Assembly (NCBI RefSeq): GCF_946482605.1
Contig: NZ_CAMLSE010000004.1
Location: 186,001-250,000 of the forward strand
Length of the DNA stretch: 64,000 bases
Origin: an uncultured Dyadobacter sp.
GTDB taxonomy: Bacteria; Bacteroidota; Bacteroidia; Cytophagales; Spirosomataceae
Reading direction: 5' to 3'
Shown here: one piece after another, positions 44,483 to 53,800 of the stretch
Layout: every line of letters begins with the position of its first letter
Numbering within the stretch: position 1 is the first letter of the stretch
Translations under genes and position numbers: made by a program
The notes under the pieces: generated by a model
Seen by the model: the letters and a program-made list of their open reading frames with translations, nothing else
Databases searched by the model: none
Told to the model about the DNA's origin: nothing

Positions 44483-45394
44483 ATGGACAAGAGACTCACT
44501 TTCATACTTGCTTTGCTGATAAGCTGCATGGCGGCATTTGGCCAGAATGCCGTGCAATCCAACAGCAAAAGGGCCGATACCAACAAAAAAATCGTTCTAA
44601 TAGCCGGCCCGGATAGTCACGGCAAAGGCGAACACGAGCATCAGGGAGGAAGTACGCTCCTTGCAAAAGCCCTGAACGACAGCCTGGCGGGTGTCAGGGC
44701 TGTGGTGGTTCATCATGGATGGCCAAAGGACGAGTCGGTACTCGACGATGCAGACGCCATTGTCTTTTACTGCGATGGGGGAGGTGACCATCTGGCGCTG
44801 CCTCACGCAGCCAGGATCGATCAGCTGGTTGCGAAAGGCGTGGGTATCGTGAATCTCCACTTTGCGCTGGAAGTACCCGCAGGCGAATCCGGCAACCGTC
44901 TTCTGAAATGGATTGGAGGGTATTTCGAGATCAACTGGTCGGTCAACCCTGTTTGGGAGGCTCAATTTTCAAACTTTCCCGATCATCCTGTCTCCCGGGG
45001 CGTGAAGCCTTTCAGTATTACCGACGAATGGTACTATCATATGCGTTTTCCAGTCGATCAAAAGGGTATTACACCAGTGTTGCAGGCGTTGCCCCCCGAA
45101 TCGACGCTGGACCGCCCGGATGGGACCCATTCCAACAACCCGGCCGTGCGTGAATCCGTAATCACCAAAAAGGAACCGCAAACACTTGCCTGGGCCTTCC
45201 AGCGGCCTGGCGGGGGCAGGGGATTTGGATTTACCGGCGGACATATACACAAGAACTGGCAGAATGATAATTTCAGAAAATTGGTACTGAATGCGATGGC
45301 CTGGGCTGCGGGAATGGACGTGCCCGCCAATGGAGTGCCATCGGTTACACCCACTGACAATGAGCTGAATGCGCTTACAAAGCGGGTGGATTGA
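44483..45394 (+). CDS. Secreted ThuA-domain protein
   Basis: A 303-residue protein with a signal peptide (FILALLISCMAAFGQ). The ThuA fold, a class-I glutamine-amidotransferase-like domain without a proven reaction, is seen in IVLIAGPDSHGKGEHEHQGG, DADAIVFYCDGGGDH and KGVGIVNLHFALE, followed by SITDEWYYHMRF and GGGRGFGFTGGHIHKNW. Similar proteins are common in Bacteroidota and Planctomycetota polysaccharide and dehydrogenase loci. It stands alone here. The role is not known beyond family. Confidence 0.88.
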   Translation: MDKRLTFILALLISCMAAFGQNAVQSNSKRADTNKKIVLIAGPDSHGKGEHEHQGGSTLLAKALNDSLAGVRAVVVHHGWPKDESVLDDADAIVFYCDGGGDHLALPHAARIDQLVAKGVGIVNLHFALEVPAGESGNRLLKWIGGYFEINWSVNPVWEAQFSNFPDHPVSRGVKPFSITDEWYYHMRFPVDQKGITPVLQALPPESTLDRPDGTHSNNPAVRESVITKKEPQTLAWAFQRPGGGRGFGFTGGHIHKNWQNDNFRKLVLNAMAWAAGMDVPANGVPSVTPTDNELNALTKRVD

Positions 45395-45520
45395 CCTTCA
45401 CACATTAAATTTCTTTAATTCGTAAATTACTTCGGCCTGTTTTGCGTTACTTAATGCAATACCCGGCAGCTATGGACGCGAATACGACGAACAGGCCCTG
45501 CCGTTTGTTTTGAAGTCCAG

Positions 45521-46264
45521 ATGAAATACGGTTTACGGAAACCACGCAAGCACCCTGACAAACTCGTTCTGATTAGTCTGATCGTCGCCCTGACGATCGG
45601 AGCGGGGATCGTACATGCGCAGGTGGATTCCACGACTACCTCATCACGCAAACCAAAGCTGTTTTTCAATTTCGATACGCGCGGTACTTTTATCCAAAGC
45701 AAGCATATCAATGTCTTTGGCGTCAATGCAGGCATTACCTATGGCGAGAAACGGAACCGGATCACGGCGGGCTACTACTGGCTGGGGTATAATGCGGCGC
45801 ACCGGCTGGTAAACTGGCGGAAGATCCTCTCGCAAACGCTCAATCTGTCCTATTATACTGCAACAGACGTCCGATTCGTTAACTTCGCTTACTGGCATAC
45901 CGCCATCAGGAATAAGCGGTGGGTGCTTTCCACCCCGTTGGAAATCGGTATCGGGAATGAAAGCACACGTTTCCGTGACCTGTTCGACGGACTCGCTACC
46001 GGTTCCCGGAAAGACTACTTCATTCCCTTGCAGGTGGGTGTTTATGGCGAGTACCGGGCCTTTCGCTGGGCGGGTATCAACTCGCAGGTTGGTTATCGCA
46101 ATGCACTGTCATCCGGCGAATTCCGGAAGCGGTTCAGCGGTTTTTATTACAGTTATGGGGTGAATCTTTATCCGGAAACGATCTGGAAGGATTTGAAGAA
46201 ATGGAGTGGCAGGAAAGGGCGGAGTCGTACGCAGGATCACCAGAATGTGTCTCAGGAGAAATAG
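45521..46264 (+). CDS. Predicted outer-membrane beta-barrel protein of unknown function
   Basis: A 247-residue protein with a signal peptide (LVLISLIVALTIGAGIVHAQ). The mature part alternates amphipathic strands (KLFFNFDTRGTFIQS, GVNAGITYGEKRNRITAGYYWLGYN, TLNLSYYTATDVRFVNFAYWHTAI, LQVGVYGEYRAFRWAGINSQVGYRNAL) typical of a small beta-barrel. The tail after ~225 is basic and polar (GRKGRSRTQDHQN). No family name can be given. It precedes the toxin/antitoxin pair. Confidence 0.65.
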   Translation: MKYGLRKPRKHPDKLVLISLIVALTIGAGIVHAQVDSTTTSSRKPKLFFNFDTRGTFIQSKHINVFGVNAGITYGEKRNRITAGYYWLGYNAAHRLVNWRKILSQTLNLSYYTATDVRFVNFAYWHTAIRNKRWVLSTPLEIGIGNESTRFRDLFDGLATGSRKDYFIPLQVGVYGEYRAFRWAGINSQVGYRNALSSGEFRKRFSGFYYSYGVNLYPETIWKDLKKWSGRKGRSRTQDHQNVSQEK

Positions 46265-46321
46265 TGCTTCTGTTAGAGCAGGATCGTGACCAGTTTTAGC
46301 TAAATTGAATCTCAAAATAAA

Positions 46322-46540
46322 ATGGCCTTTATGAAAGCGGCTAATCAGAATCCACCCAGGAGTCAAAGTGAAATTCCTACCAGAGCTAAAGCGCAAAGCC
46401 ATGTCATGGCCAAAGGTAGAGAGGGTTTGGCATCCGAAATAAAGCGAGGTCGAAGGAAGCTTGGAACGCTGGAAGGTACGGCAGGGTATTTTATGAGCGA
46501 TGATTTTCAGATTACTACACCGGAAGAGTTTGATGCATGA
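46322..46540 (+). CDS. Putative antitoxin of a VapBC-like pair
   Basis: A 72-residue protein directly before a PIN-domain gene; ATG of the toxin overlaps the antitoxin stop (ATGA). The end RRKLGTLEGTAGYFMSDDFQITTPEEFD resembles DUF2281-type antitoxins, whose C-terminal G-x-x-x-G-x-x-x-MSDDFD part wraps the toxin. The first ~25 residues are disordered-looking; Met at residue 29 (MAKGREGL) is an alternative start. Confidence 0.7.
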   Translation: MAFMKAANQNPPRSQSEIPTRAKAQSHVMAKGREGLASEIKRGRRKLGTLEGTAGYFMSDDFQITTPEEFDA

Positions 46541-46935
46541 GATACTTGTTGGATACGCACACTTTGATCTGGACCTTTTTTGAAACTTCCCGGCTGTCCC
46601 CAACTGTAACAGATATCATATCCAACAAAAGGAATGCGATTTATGTCAGTTCAATCGTATTCTGGGAAATATGCATCAAAGTAGGATGCGGGAAGCTGAA
46701 GTTGGGTGATAAAGACCCGGAAATGCTTCCGGGAATCTGCATCGAATACGGATTTGAACTCATGGCACTCACTGCTTCCGATACAGGCTCCCTCCATCAA
46801 TTATCGGGTTCACATCATAAGGATCCCTTCGACCGGATGCTCATTTGGCAGGCGATCTGCAATGACATGACCCTAGTTACGGACGACCGGTATATTTTGA
46901 AATATGCTTCTGCCGGATTGAAAACCATATGGTAA
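46537..46935 (+). CDS. VapC-type PIN-domain ribonuclease toxin
   Basis: A 132-residue PIN-domain protein. The acidic metal-binding residues are seen in YLLDTHTLIWTF (Asp6), SSIVFWEICIKVGCGKL (Glu near 45), HKDPFDRMLIWQA (Asp near 100) and LVTDDRYI. Proteins with this pattern are Mg-dependent RNases of type II toxin/antitoxin systems. It overlaps its antitoxin gene by four bases, which supports translational coupling. Confidence 0.88.
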   Translation: MRYLLDTHTLIWTFFETSRLSPTVTDIISNKRNAIYVSSIVFWEICIKVGCGKLKLGDKDPEMLPGICIEYGFELMALTASDTGSLHQLSGSHHKDPFDRMLIWQAICNDMTLVTDDRYILKYASAGLKTIW

Positions 46936-46966
46936 CCGCATTTTATCCCAAAAACAAATCAATCCC

Positions 46967-46997
46967 TTGCTATTTAAATTTCTTTAAACTTACTTTG
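46967..46997 (+). promoter_or_regulatory. Promoter of the first Cys-rich leader
   Basis: TTG (46967-46969) and TTACTTTG (46990-46997) are 20 bases apart, the Bacteroidota -33/-7 layout. The same two elements with the same spacing precede the second leader. The block 46986-47013 matches 50632-50659 at 21 of 28 positions, nearly all changes being transitions. Confidence 0.7.
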
Positions 46998-47066
46998 TCT
47001 ATCAAATTAGTAGATTTTGTCGGTTAGCCACCAGCCGACGGGTCGGGTCAACAATCTTTTTCAAAC

Positions 47067-47162
47067 ATGAAATCGATGAATCGCTATTCTTCGCACCATG
47101 CTGCTGTGCCTTTGGTGGGCGCTTACAATTTTCCTGTACCAGTCTCCTGTTGTTGTTGCTGA
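47067..47162 (+). CDS. Cysteine-rich leader peptide 1
   Basis: A 31-codon ORF from ATG 47067 to TGA 47160-47162. It begins MKSMNRYSSHHAAVPLVG and ends with four consecutive cysteines (TGT TGT TGT TGC) directly before the stop. It lies between a promoter (46967-46997) and the substrate-binding protein gene at 47277. The leader RNA has competing stems: GTCGG (47019-47023) or GTCGG (47042-47046) can each pair with CCGAC (47035-47039). This is the layout of an amino-acid-sensing attenuator, here for cysteine. Other options are a metal-binding peptide or chance. Confidence 0.6.
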   Translation: MKSMNRYSSHHAAVPLVGAYNFPVPVSCCCC

Positions 47163-47276
47163 CGGCTGCCAAGGCCGCACATAAAGTCATTCACCAAGAT
47201 TTTCATCCTGTTACTTCATTATTAACCGGGTCGCTTTCTGTACCGGGCGGCTTGCAGTTCCAACCATTTTATCACT

Positions 47277-48209
47277 ATGAAAAATTTTAAGACCATTTTG
47301 CTCGCAGCAGGCCTTTCCCTGGCCGCATTGCCCACTGTTTTCGCACAGGAGTCGGGTGACAACAAAGTCATTATTACCGGCGTACGTTTCGCCTATCCCC
47401 TGGTGGACAAGTGGATCAAAGAATACACTGCTGCGAATCCCAAGGCACAGATCGTCATCGAAACCCGCACCATCACCGATCCGCAAAAATATGACCTGCT
47501 CATCGAAGCCTACGATCAGGATAAAGAAGTGAAGGAGACGCGCGAATACATTTCAATCGGCCGTTATGCGCTGATCCCGGTTGCCAACGCGAAATCGGCA
47601 TTTGCCAGGGAGTATTCTGATAAAGGGCTGAATGAGAAGAGCTACAAGCAGATTTTCTTCCACGACATTTATGCCGAAAAGGACAAGTCGCTGACCACAC
47701 AATACACGATTTATACACGTCTGCAAAAAGCGGGAGCGCCATTGACCTTCGCTAGATACTTTGGATACGAGCAACAAAATATCAAAGGTAAGGCCATTGC
47801 CGGAGCGGATGAGCACCTGATCAAAGCACTTTTGAAGGACGAGACCGGTATTACTTACACGACGCCCGGTTTGGCTTATGACCTTGCGAGCCGAAAACCG
47901 GTGGAAGGCCTGACGATCATTCCCGTAGACCTCGATGGAAACGGTCGGGTATCGAAAGAAGAGAAATCCCTGGAAACCCTCGATCAGGTACTCGGTGCGC
48001 TGGAAGCCGAAAAGATTAAAAACGTACCGGTGGCCGACCTGCATTTCTCCATTGACAAGCATAATTCGAATCCGGAAGCGAAGAAATTCCTTCTTTGGGT
48101 AGCCGCAAACGCGGATAAAGACCTTCACCAGTTTGGCTACCTGAAAGCGGATGCCAAGCGCCTTGCGGATGGGAAAGAGAAATTGGAAAGATTCCAGGCT
48201 ATAAAATAA
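47277..48209 (+). CDS. Orphan periplasmic substrate-binding protein (PstS-like)
   Basis: A 310-residue secreted protein with a signal peptide (ILLAAGLSLAALPTVFAQ). The fold looks like a class II periplasmic binding protein of the PstS/sulfate-binding kind (KVIITGVRFAYPLVDKWIKEYTAANPKAQIVIE; SIGRYALIPVANAKSAFA; TYTTPGLAYDLASRKPVEGLTIIPVDLDGNG). No permease or ATPase gene is beside it. Its location, downstream of a Cys-rich leader and before sulfatase genes, suggests a sulfur compound or sulfate as ligand, but phosphate cannot be excluded. A strong hairpin follows the stop. Confidence 0.75.
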   Translation: MKNFKTILLAAGLSLAALPTVFAQESGDNKVIITGVRFAYPLVDKWIKEYTAANPKAQIVIETRTITDPQKYDLLIEAYDQDKEVKETREYISIGRYALIPVANAKSAFAREYSDKGLNEKSYKQIFFHDIYAEKDKSLTTQYTIYTRLQKAGAPLTFARYFGYEQQNIKGKAIAGADEHLIKALLKDETGITYTTPGLAYDLASRKPVEGLTIIPVDLDGNGRVSKEEKSLETLDQVLGALEAEKIKNVPVADLHFSIDKHNSNPEAKKFLLWVAANADKDLHQFGYLKADAKRLADGKEKLERFQAIK

Positions 48210-48217
48210 GTTGAGGA

Positions 48218-48256
48218 GCGCCGCCGTAAGCGACACGCCGTCGCGTACGGCGGCGC
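48218..48256 (+). terminator. Strong nested hairpin after the binding-protein gene
   Basis: GCGCCGCCGTA pairs with TACGGCGGCGC (11 bp), and inside it GCGAC pairs with GTCGC. There is no long T-run; a terminator or a stability element. Confidence 0.65.
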
Positions 48257-48437
48257 GCTGCAAAAACCGGGCTGATGGCATTTGGGAAACAATGTTCCGG
48301 AATTCTGCACCGCAAAGAATATCAATGTCTTATGGGCTATTTTCGCCACTTCCTGCGCCGAACGCTACCGTAAGAGGAGATTCGGAAGAAAGTGGTTTTA
48401 TTACTTAAGGACAAACCATGATAAGCATTTACCTGCA

Positions 48438-49820
48438 ATGAAAAAACTACTATGGAGCGCCGCTCTGCTGCTTGCGGCATTGACTACACAGGCTCAGTCC
48501 CGGGGAGGCAAGCCCAATATCGTTGTGATCCTGGCCGACGATCTCGGTTACGGAGATATAGGCACGTTTGGTGCTGCCGATATACGCACGCCGAATATTG
48601 ATAATCTGGCAAATAAGGGAATAAAACTGACATCTTTCTATTCCTCCTCACCCGTGTGCAGCCCCACCCGTGCCGCACTCATTACCGGCCGCTACCCGCG
48701 ACGGCTGGGCATCGATCACGTATTTTTTCCGGAGAGTTTTACAGGCATTCCGTCGGACGAAGTGACGATCGCCGAGGCATTGAAAGGCAATGGCTATCGC
48801 ACGGCTATTTTTGGGAAATGGCACCTGGGGCATCACCGGCAGTATTTGCCGCTCCAAAACGGGTTCGACGAGTATTATGGCATTCCGTACAGCAACGACA
48901 TGATGGGCGTTGCTTACCTGCGGGGCAATGATGTAGACAGCATTAAAGTAAACCAGCAATACATTACGCAGACCTACACGCAAGAAGCGGTCCGTTTCAT
49001 TGATCAGAATAAGGATAAGCCATTTTTCCTTTACGTCACGCACAACATGCCGCACGTGCCCATTTACGCCTCACCGGCATTTGAAGGTAAATCCAAAAGA
49101 GGACTTTACGGCGACGTGATCGAGGAACTCGACTGGAGTGTAGGCGAAGTGGTGAAAGCACTTAAAAAGAACGGCCTGGAAGAGAATACACTGGTGATAT
49201 TCACGAGCGACAACGGCCCCTGGCTGATCTTCGACGTTGAAGGCGGTTCGGCAGGTCCGCTTCGGCAGGGCAAAGGCACGACATTCGAAGGAGGTCAACG
49301 CGTACCGATGGTAGCTTACTGGCCCGGAAAGATCAAGCCGGGTTCGGTGTATGAGGATCTGGCTTCGCAACTGGATCTTTATCCGACGATCATCGGCCTC
49401 ACAGGCAGTCAGAAAACGCAAACTAAGAAGCCGCTCGATGGCGAGGATATCAGCCCGGTATTCTTTGGAACCGGCAAGAGAAAAGGGGATGAATTTGCCT
49501 ATTACTCGAACGGCGTCATCGAGGCTTATCGCAAGGGAGACTGGAAGATCAGGCTACCACAAAAAGATGTGAAAATCGGTGCTGCTGTGATCGTTCCGGC
49601 CACAGACACGCTGCTTTTTAACCTTAAAAGCGACGTAGGCGAGCAGAATAATCTTTTGAAATCCAATCCTGAGAAAGCTAAAGCGTTGCTTTCCTCGCTC
49701 GATGCTTATAAAAGGAAAATAGGGGACACGCCTCCGGCACTCGTGCAACGCATGTTGTCGGACGACAGCCACATTAAAAAGCGGGCTGAAAGAGCCGCTG
49801 GGAAAAGTAATGGCAAATGA
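48438..49820 (+). CDS. Sulfatase 1 (Cys-type, family S1)
   Basis: From ATG 48438 this is 460 residues with a signal peptide (LLWSAALLLAALTTQAQ); the frame is open back to 48282 but lacks a signal there. NIVVILADDLGYGD is the metal-binding N-terminal motif. The catalytic site CSPTRAALITGRYP has Cys74, which sulfatase-maturation enzyme oxidises to formylglycine. Further motifs are GKWHLGHH and FTSDNGPWL. It hydrolyses sulfate esters in the periplasm; the substrate is unknown. It follows a hairpin after the binding-protein gene. Confidence 0.93.
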   Translation: MKKLLWSAALLLAALTTQAQSRGGKPNIVVILADDLGYGDIGTFGAADIRTPNIDNLANKGIKLTSFYSSSPVCSPTRAALITGRYPRRLGIDHVFFPESFTGIPSDEVTIAEALKGNGYRTAIFGKWHLGHHRQYLPLQNGFDEYYGIPYSNDMMGVAYLRGNDVDSIKVNQQYITQTYTQEAVRFIDQNKDKPFFLYVTHNMPHVPIYASPAFEGKSKRGLYGDVIEELDWSVGEVVKALKKNGLEENTLVIFTSDNGPWLIFDVEGGSAGPLRQGKGTTFEGGQRVPMVAYWPGKIKPGSVYEDLASQLDLYPTIIGLTGSQKTQTKKPLDGEDISPVFFGTGKRKGDEFAYYSNGVIEAYRKGDWKIRLPQKDVKIGAAVIVPATDTLLFNLKSDVGEQNNLLKSNPEKAKALLSSLDAYKRKIGDTPPALVQRMLSDDSHIKKRAERAAGKSNGK

Positions 49821-49873
49821 GTAGCTTTCGAATGGTTAGGATTTTCTTAACCGTTCGAACTATCATCACAGCC

Positions 49874-50557
49874 ATGAAAAAAAACATAATGACCATCCTG
49901 GGCCTTTCCCTGGCCCTTTTTGCTGGCGGAATTTCCGCTGTGCAGGCGCAGAGCATCACGTTGAAATCCGACGCCCTGGTGCCATTCCAGGTTACGGCTG
50001 CGGAGACTTCCTACAAGGAGCGGGCGGCTATCAAGCTGGAAATGCCTAAGGCGCCCAGTAACGAAAAAACTCTAGCGTTGCTGAAAGGCATTGATTTTCA
50101 CAACGGCACGATCGAGGCCACTATTTCTGGTCAACCTGGTACCAATGCAGGCGGTGGCGCAAGAGGCTTTGTGGGCATTGCCTTCCGGGTGCCTGCCGAC
50201 ACGTCGAAAATGGAGCTTTTCTACATTCGTCCGACCAACGGACGCGCCGACGACCAGGTTCGCCGCAACCACTCCACACAGTATGTATCCCAGCCGGGTT
50301 TCCCGTGGGAAAAGCTTCGAAAAGAAACGCCGGAGAAATACGAGGCGTACGCAGACATGCTTCCGGGCGAATGGACCAAAGTGAAAATCGAAGTGAAGGA
50401 TGAAACTGCCAGGTTTTATGTCAATGGAGCAGCCCAGCCTACATTGATCGTCAACGACCTGAAACAAGGGAAAGACCTCCGCGGAAGTATTGGTTTGTGG
50501 ATCGGGCCGGGTACCATCGGCCACTTTACCGATCTGAAAGTAACCAAAATGGATTGA
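49874..50557 (+). CDS. Secreted LamG/DUF1080-like protein
   Basis: From ATG 49874 this is 227 residues with a signal peptide (IMTILGLSLALFAGGISAVQAQ). An upstream start at 49817 overlaps the sulfatase stop but would put 19 extra residues before the signal. The domain is a concanavalin-like jelly roll (LKGIDFHNGTIEATISGQ, GFVGIAFRVPADTSKMELFYIRPT, GEWTKVKIEVKDETARFYVNGA, GSIGLWIGPGTIGHFTDLKV), of the kind found in DUF1080 / 3-keto-disaccharide hydrolases. The usual LFNGKDLSGW start is absent. Probably a glycan-binding or glycan-cleaving protein acting with the sulfatases. Confidence 0.7.
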   Translation: MKKNIMTILGLSLALFAGGISAVQAQSITLKSDALVPFQVTAAETSYKERAAIKLEMPKAPSNEKTLALLKGIDFHNGTIEATISGQPGTNAGGGARGFVGIAFRVPADTSKMELFYIRPTNGRADDQVRRNHSTQYVSQPGFPWEKLRKETPEKYEAYADMLPGEWTKVKIEVKDETARFYVNGAAQPTLIVNDLKQGKDLRGSIGLWIGPGTIGHFTDLKVTKMD

Positions 50558-50590
50558 TCGTATCCTTATAAAGACTCAGCTTCCTAAATG

Positions 50591-50626
50591 CATCAACAAA
50601 GCGAGTTAATTCTTGCTTTATTGATG
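50591..50626 (+). terminator. 15-bp hairpin overlapping the second leader's -33 region
   Basis: CATCAACAAAGCGAG pairs with CTTGCTTTATTGATG, with one mismatch and one G-T pair. It may end the upstream gene or act as an operator, because it covers the -33 TTG of the following promoter. Confidence 0.55.
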
Positions 50627-50643
50627 CTCATAAATTTACTTTG
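50613..50643 (+). promoter_or_regulatory. Promoter of the second Cys-rich leader
   Basis: TTG (50613-50615) and TTACTTTG (50636-50643) are 20 bases apart, exactly as before leader 1. The pair drives the leader and the SusC gene at 50896. Confidence 0.7.
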
Positions 50644-50724
50644 CCCACCGAATTTATAGAGTAAGTATTTTAATGAAGCCTGTCGACCGGAAATAACCAC
50701 CATTTCCAGACGGTACATCTACAA

Positions 50725-50823
50725 ATGCCTGTGTCAAGCTTTGCAACAGGGGCAGGGTTTCGCGTATGCGCACTGGTGCGTATATGTTACAGCGGTAGCC
50801 GCCGGTGCTACTGCGGGCGTTGA
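50725..50823 (+). CDS. Cysteine-rich leader peptide 2
   Basis: A 32-codon ORF from ATG 50725 to TGA 50821-50823, beginning MPVSSFATGAGFR and ending RRCYCGR. Cys codons are at 15, 21, 28 and 30. Two stem-loops lie over these codons: ATGCGCAC/GTGCGTAT (50766-50783) and GCGGTAGC/GCTACTGC (50792-50814). A third, GGCG-TTGA-CGCC (50816-50827), has the stop codon in its loop. A T-rich stretch follows at ~50852-50870. The position, 72 bases before the SusC start, fits a translation-controlled attenuator sensing cysteine. Confidence 0.55.
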   Translation: MPVSSFATGAGFRVCALVRICYSGSRRCYCGR

Positions 50824-50895
50824 CGCCTTACAGGTTCCGGCATACACAGCATCCATTTACTTTTTGAATTTTTTAATAAACCCTTAGTACACATA

Positions 50896-53800
50896 ATGAA
50901 AAAGTACCTTTACGTGGTCCTGTTTCTGACAGGCTTTTTAAGTCATTCCTATGCCCAGGAGGTGGTGAAGGGTGTAGTGAAAGACGGGACAGGGCAGACG
51001 ATACCGGGTGCCACGGTTGTTCTGAAAGGAACTTCCCGATACACCAGTACCGATATCGACGGCAAGTTCAGCATTGCAGCAGCCAAAGATTTCCCCTTTA
51101 CATTACAAATCAATATTACGGGCTACGAGCAGCAGGAAATCGACATTTATGAGCTGAGCGACGACCCCGCCGAGGTGGTTCTTAAGACAGCCAACGTGCT
51201 CGACGAAGTAGTCGTGATCGGCTACGGTACCCAAAAGAAAGGTGACATTACCGGATCGGTATCCTCTGTACCGCAGCTTGCTCTGAAACAGCCCATCAGT
51301 TCGTTTGACCGCGCATTGCAGGGCGCAGCCGCAGGGGTGCAGGTAACACAGACGTCCGGACAACCCGGTGCAGCCGTAAGCATCCGTATACGTGGAGGTA
51401 ACTCGATCACGGGCGGTAACGAGCCCCTGTATGTCATCGACGGCTTTCCGGTGTACAACAGTAATGCAGATGCCAGCGCGGGCGTGACTGCCGGGCCGAG
51501 TATCAATGCATTATCCAGTCTGAATCCGAGCGATATCGAATCCATTGAAGTTTTGAAAGATGCCTCCGCGACGGCCATTTACGGTTCCCGCGGCGCGAAT
51601 GGCGTGGTGATCATTACCACAAAAAAGGGGAAGGCGGGTCAGAATACACTGACTTACGACGCTTACTACGGGACGCAGAAGGTACTGAAGAAGGTGGACG
51701 TGCTCACCAGTGCGAAGGACTGGGCATTGCTGAAAAACGATGCACGCGTCAATTCCGGGAAAGCGCCGTATTACACCCAGGCGCAACTCGATGCGTTGGG
51801 CGAAGGGACCGATTGGCAAAGTGAAGCATTTCGCTCGGCACCGATCCAGAATCACCAGCTGTCACTTACCGGCGGCGATGACCGTACGCGCTACTCGATA
51901 TCAGGTAATTACTTCAAGCAAAATGGCGTACTCCGTAATACCGATTTTGAAAGGTATTCGGGCCGCATTAACCTGGACCGAGATTTTTCGGCTAAGTTTA
52001 AAGTAGGAGTGAACCTGACCGCGAGCAAGATCACCGCCCAGGTAGCCAATAATGGGGTTGTGAATGCATTACTGGCCATGCCGCCGACGGTGAATGTGTA
52101 TGATGCCAATGGCAAATACACCTATCAGAGCGAGTTTGAAACACCGCTGGGCAATCCGATTGCGACCCTGGAAAAGGAAGTCAACCAAACAAAGACCTAC
52201 CGCCTGCTGGGGAACGTATACGGCGAATACACTTTTTTAGATGGTCTGGTAGGCAAGGTGTCCTTCGGAACGGATGTCATCAACAACAAGCAGAACCGCT
52301 ATTTACCTTCAGACCTCTACCAGGGGGCCAACTCCAATCCCACAGGCAAGGGTTCGGTGGGTACGAAGTTCTCTTCCACATGGCTGAATGAGAATACTTT
52401 GAGTTATTCCAAAACGATTCGCGACAACCAGTCCCTGAATGTCGTGGTTGGCTATACCCAGCAGGCGTTCGAAACCGAGAGTGCGATTGCGGCTTCGGAG
52501 GCATTCGTCACGGATCAATTGGGCTACAATGACCTCGGCAGCGGCTCGGTGTACAGCCAGCCATCGTCAGGGTCGTCGGCATGGGCATTGAACTCCTGGC
52601 TCGGGCGTATCAACTATTCGATTGATCAAAAATACATTTTCACGGTCAGTGGTCGGGCCGACGGTTCTTCCAGGTTTGGGAAGGATAAAAAGTGGGGCTA
52701 CTTCCCGTCTGCCGCGTTTGCCTGGAATATTTCGAGAGAAGATTTTCTGTCGCGTTACAAGTCGATCAGCAACCTGAAACTGCGCCTGAGCGCCGGGGTG
52801 ACAGGTAACCAGGAGATCGGACAATACCTTTCGCTGGCGACATTAGGCTCGAATACCTATTTTTTCGGTGGCCAGACCTACATTGGTTTTTCTCCCAACC
52901 GCATTGCTAATGCGGACCTGGGCTGGGAAACCACAGCTCAGTATGACGGTGGTATCGATCTCTCCCTCTATCAAAACCGCATCAATTTTGTTTTTGACGC
53001 TTATTACAAAAAGACGACCAATCTGTTGTTGAACGTACCGATTCCCTACACGACCGGTCAGTCGACTGCATTGCAGAATTATGGGTCGGTAGAAAACAAG
53101 GGGATTGAACTGGGCATCAATACCGAGAACTTCACCGGTGCATTCACCTGGAACACCAATTTTGTGTTCTCCCTGAACCGTAACAAGGTTCTTACGCTCG
53201 GCGATGGTGCCGATTACATTATTTCCGGCGCCAATATTGCCAAGGTAGGACAACCGCTCGGTTCGTTCTACGGATATCGAACCAACGGCCTCTTCCAGAC
53301 CGGTGACGACATTGCCAACCTGCCCACCATTAACCCTGCCACCACGAAACCGGGTGACCGCCGGTATGCGGATATCAACGGCGACGGCAAAATCACCCAG
53401 GCAGACGACCGCACGCTCATCGGTAATGCGCAACCCAAGTTTCAGGGCGGCATTACCAATACATTGTCATACCTGAACTTCGATCTGAGTTTCTTTTTCC
53501 AGGGAACATACGGCAACAAGCTTTTTAATCAGAACAAACAGCAGCTGGAACTCCTGACCGGGCAGCAAAATGCCTCCGTTACGGCGTTGGAGCGCTGGAC
53601 GCCGACCAATGCGACCCAAGTGATCCAGCGTGCATTTGAAGACCCCGCACCGGTAAATACAAGCCGTTATGTGGAAGATGCTTCGTTTTTGCGCCTGAAA
53701 AACATCACTCTGGGCTATAACCTGCCCAAAAGCATCGCCACGCGCATTCACGCGAGCCAGATCAAGGTGTATGTATCGGCAGCGAATTTGCTGACCTGGA

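Noticed and set aside
45452..45520. A 19-codon ORF with one Cys before the outer-membrane protein gene
   Set aside because: One Cys codon is not unusual, and no matching promoter block is present.
47002..47190. A 62-codon minus-strand frame across the first leader region
   Set aside because: It has no recognisable features, and the plus-strand leader with its promoter explains the region better.
48297..48437. A third Cys-containing leader before sulfatase 1
   Set aside because: Short ORFs here have at most two scattered Cys codons, and the promoter block of the other two leaders is absent.
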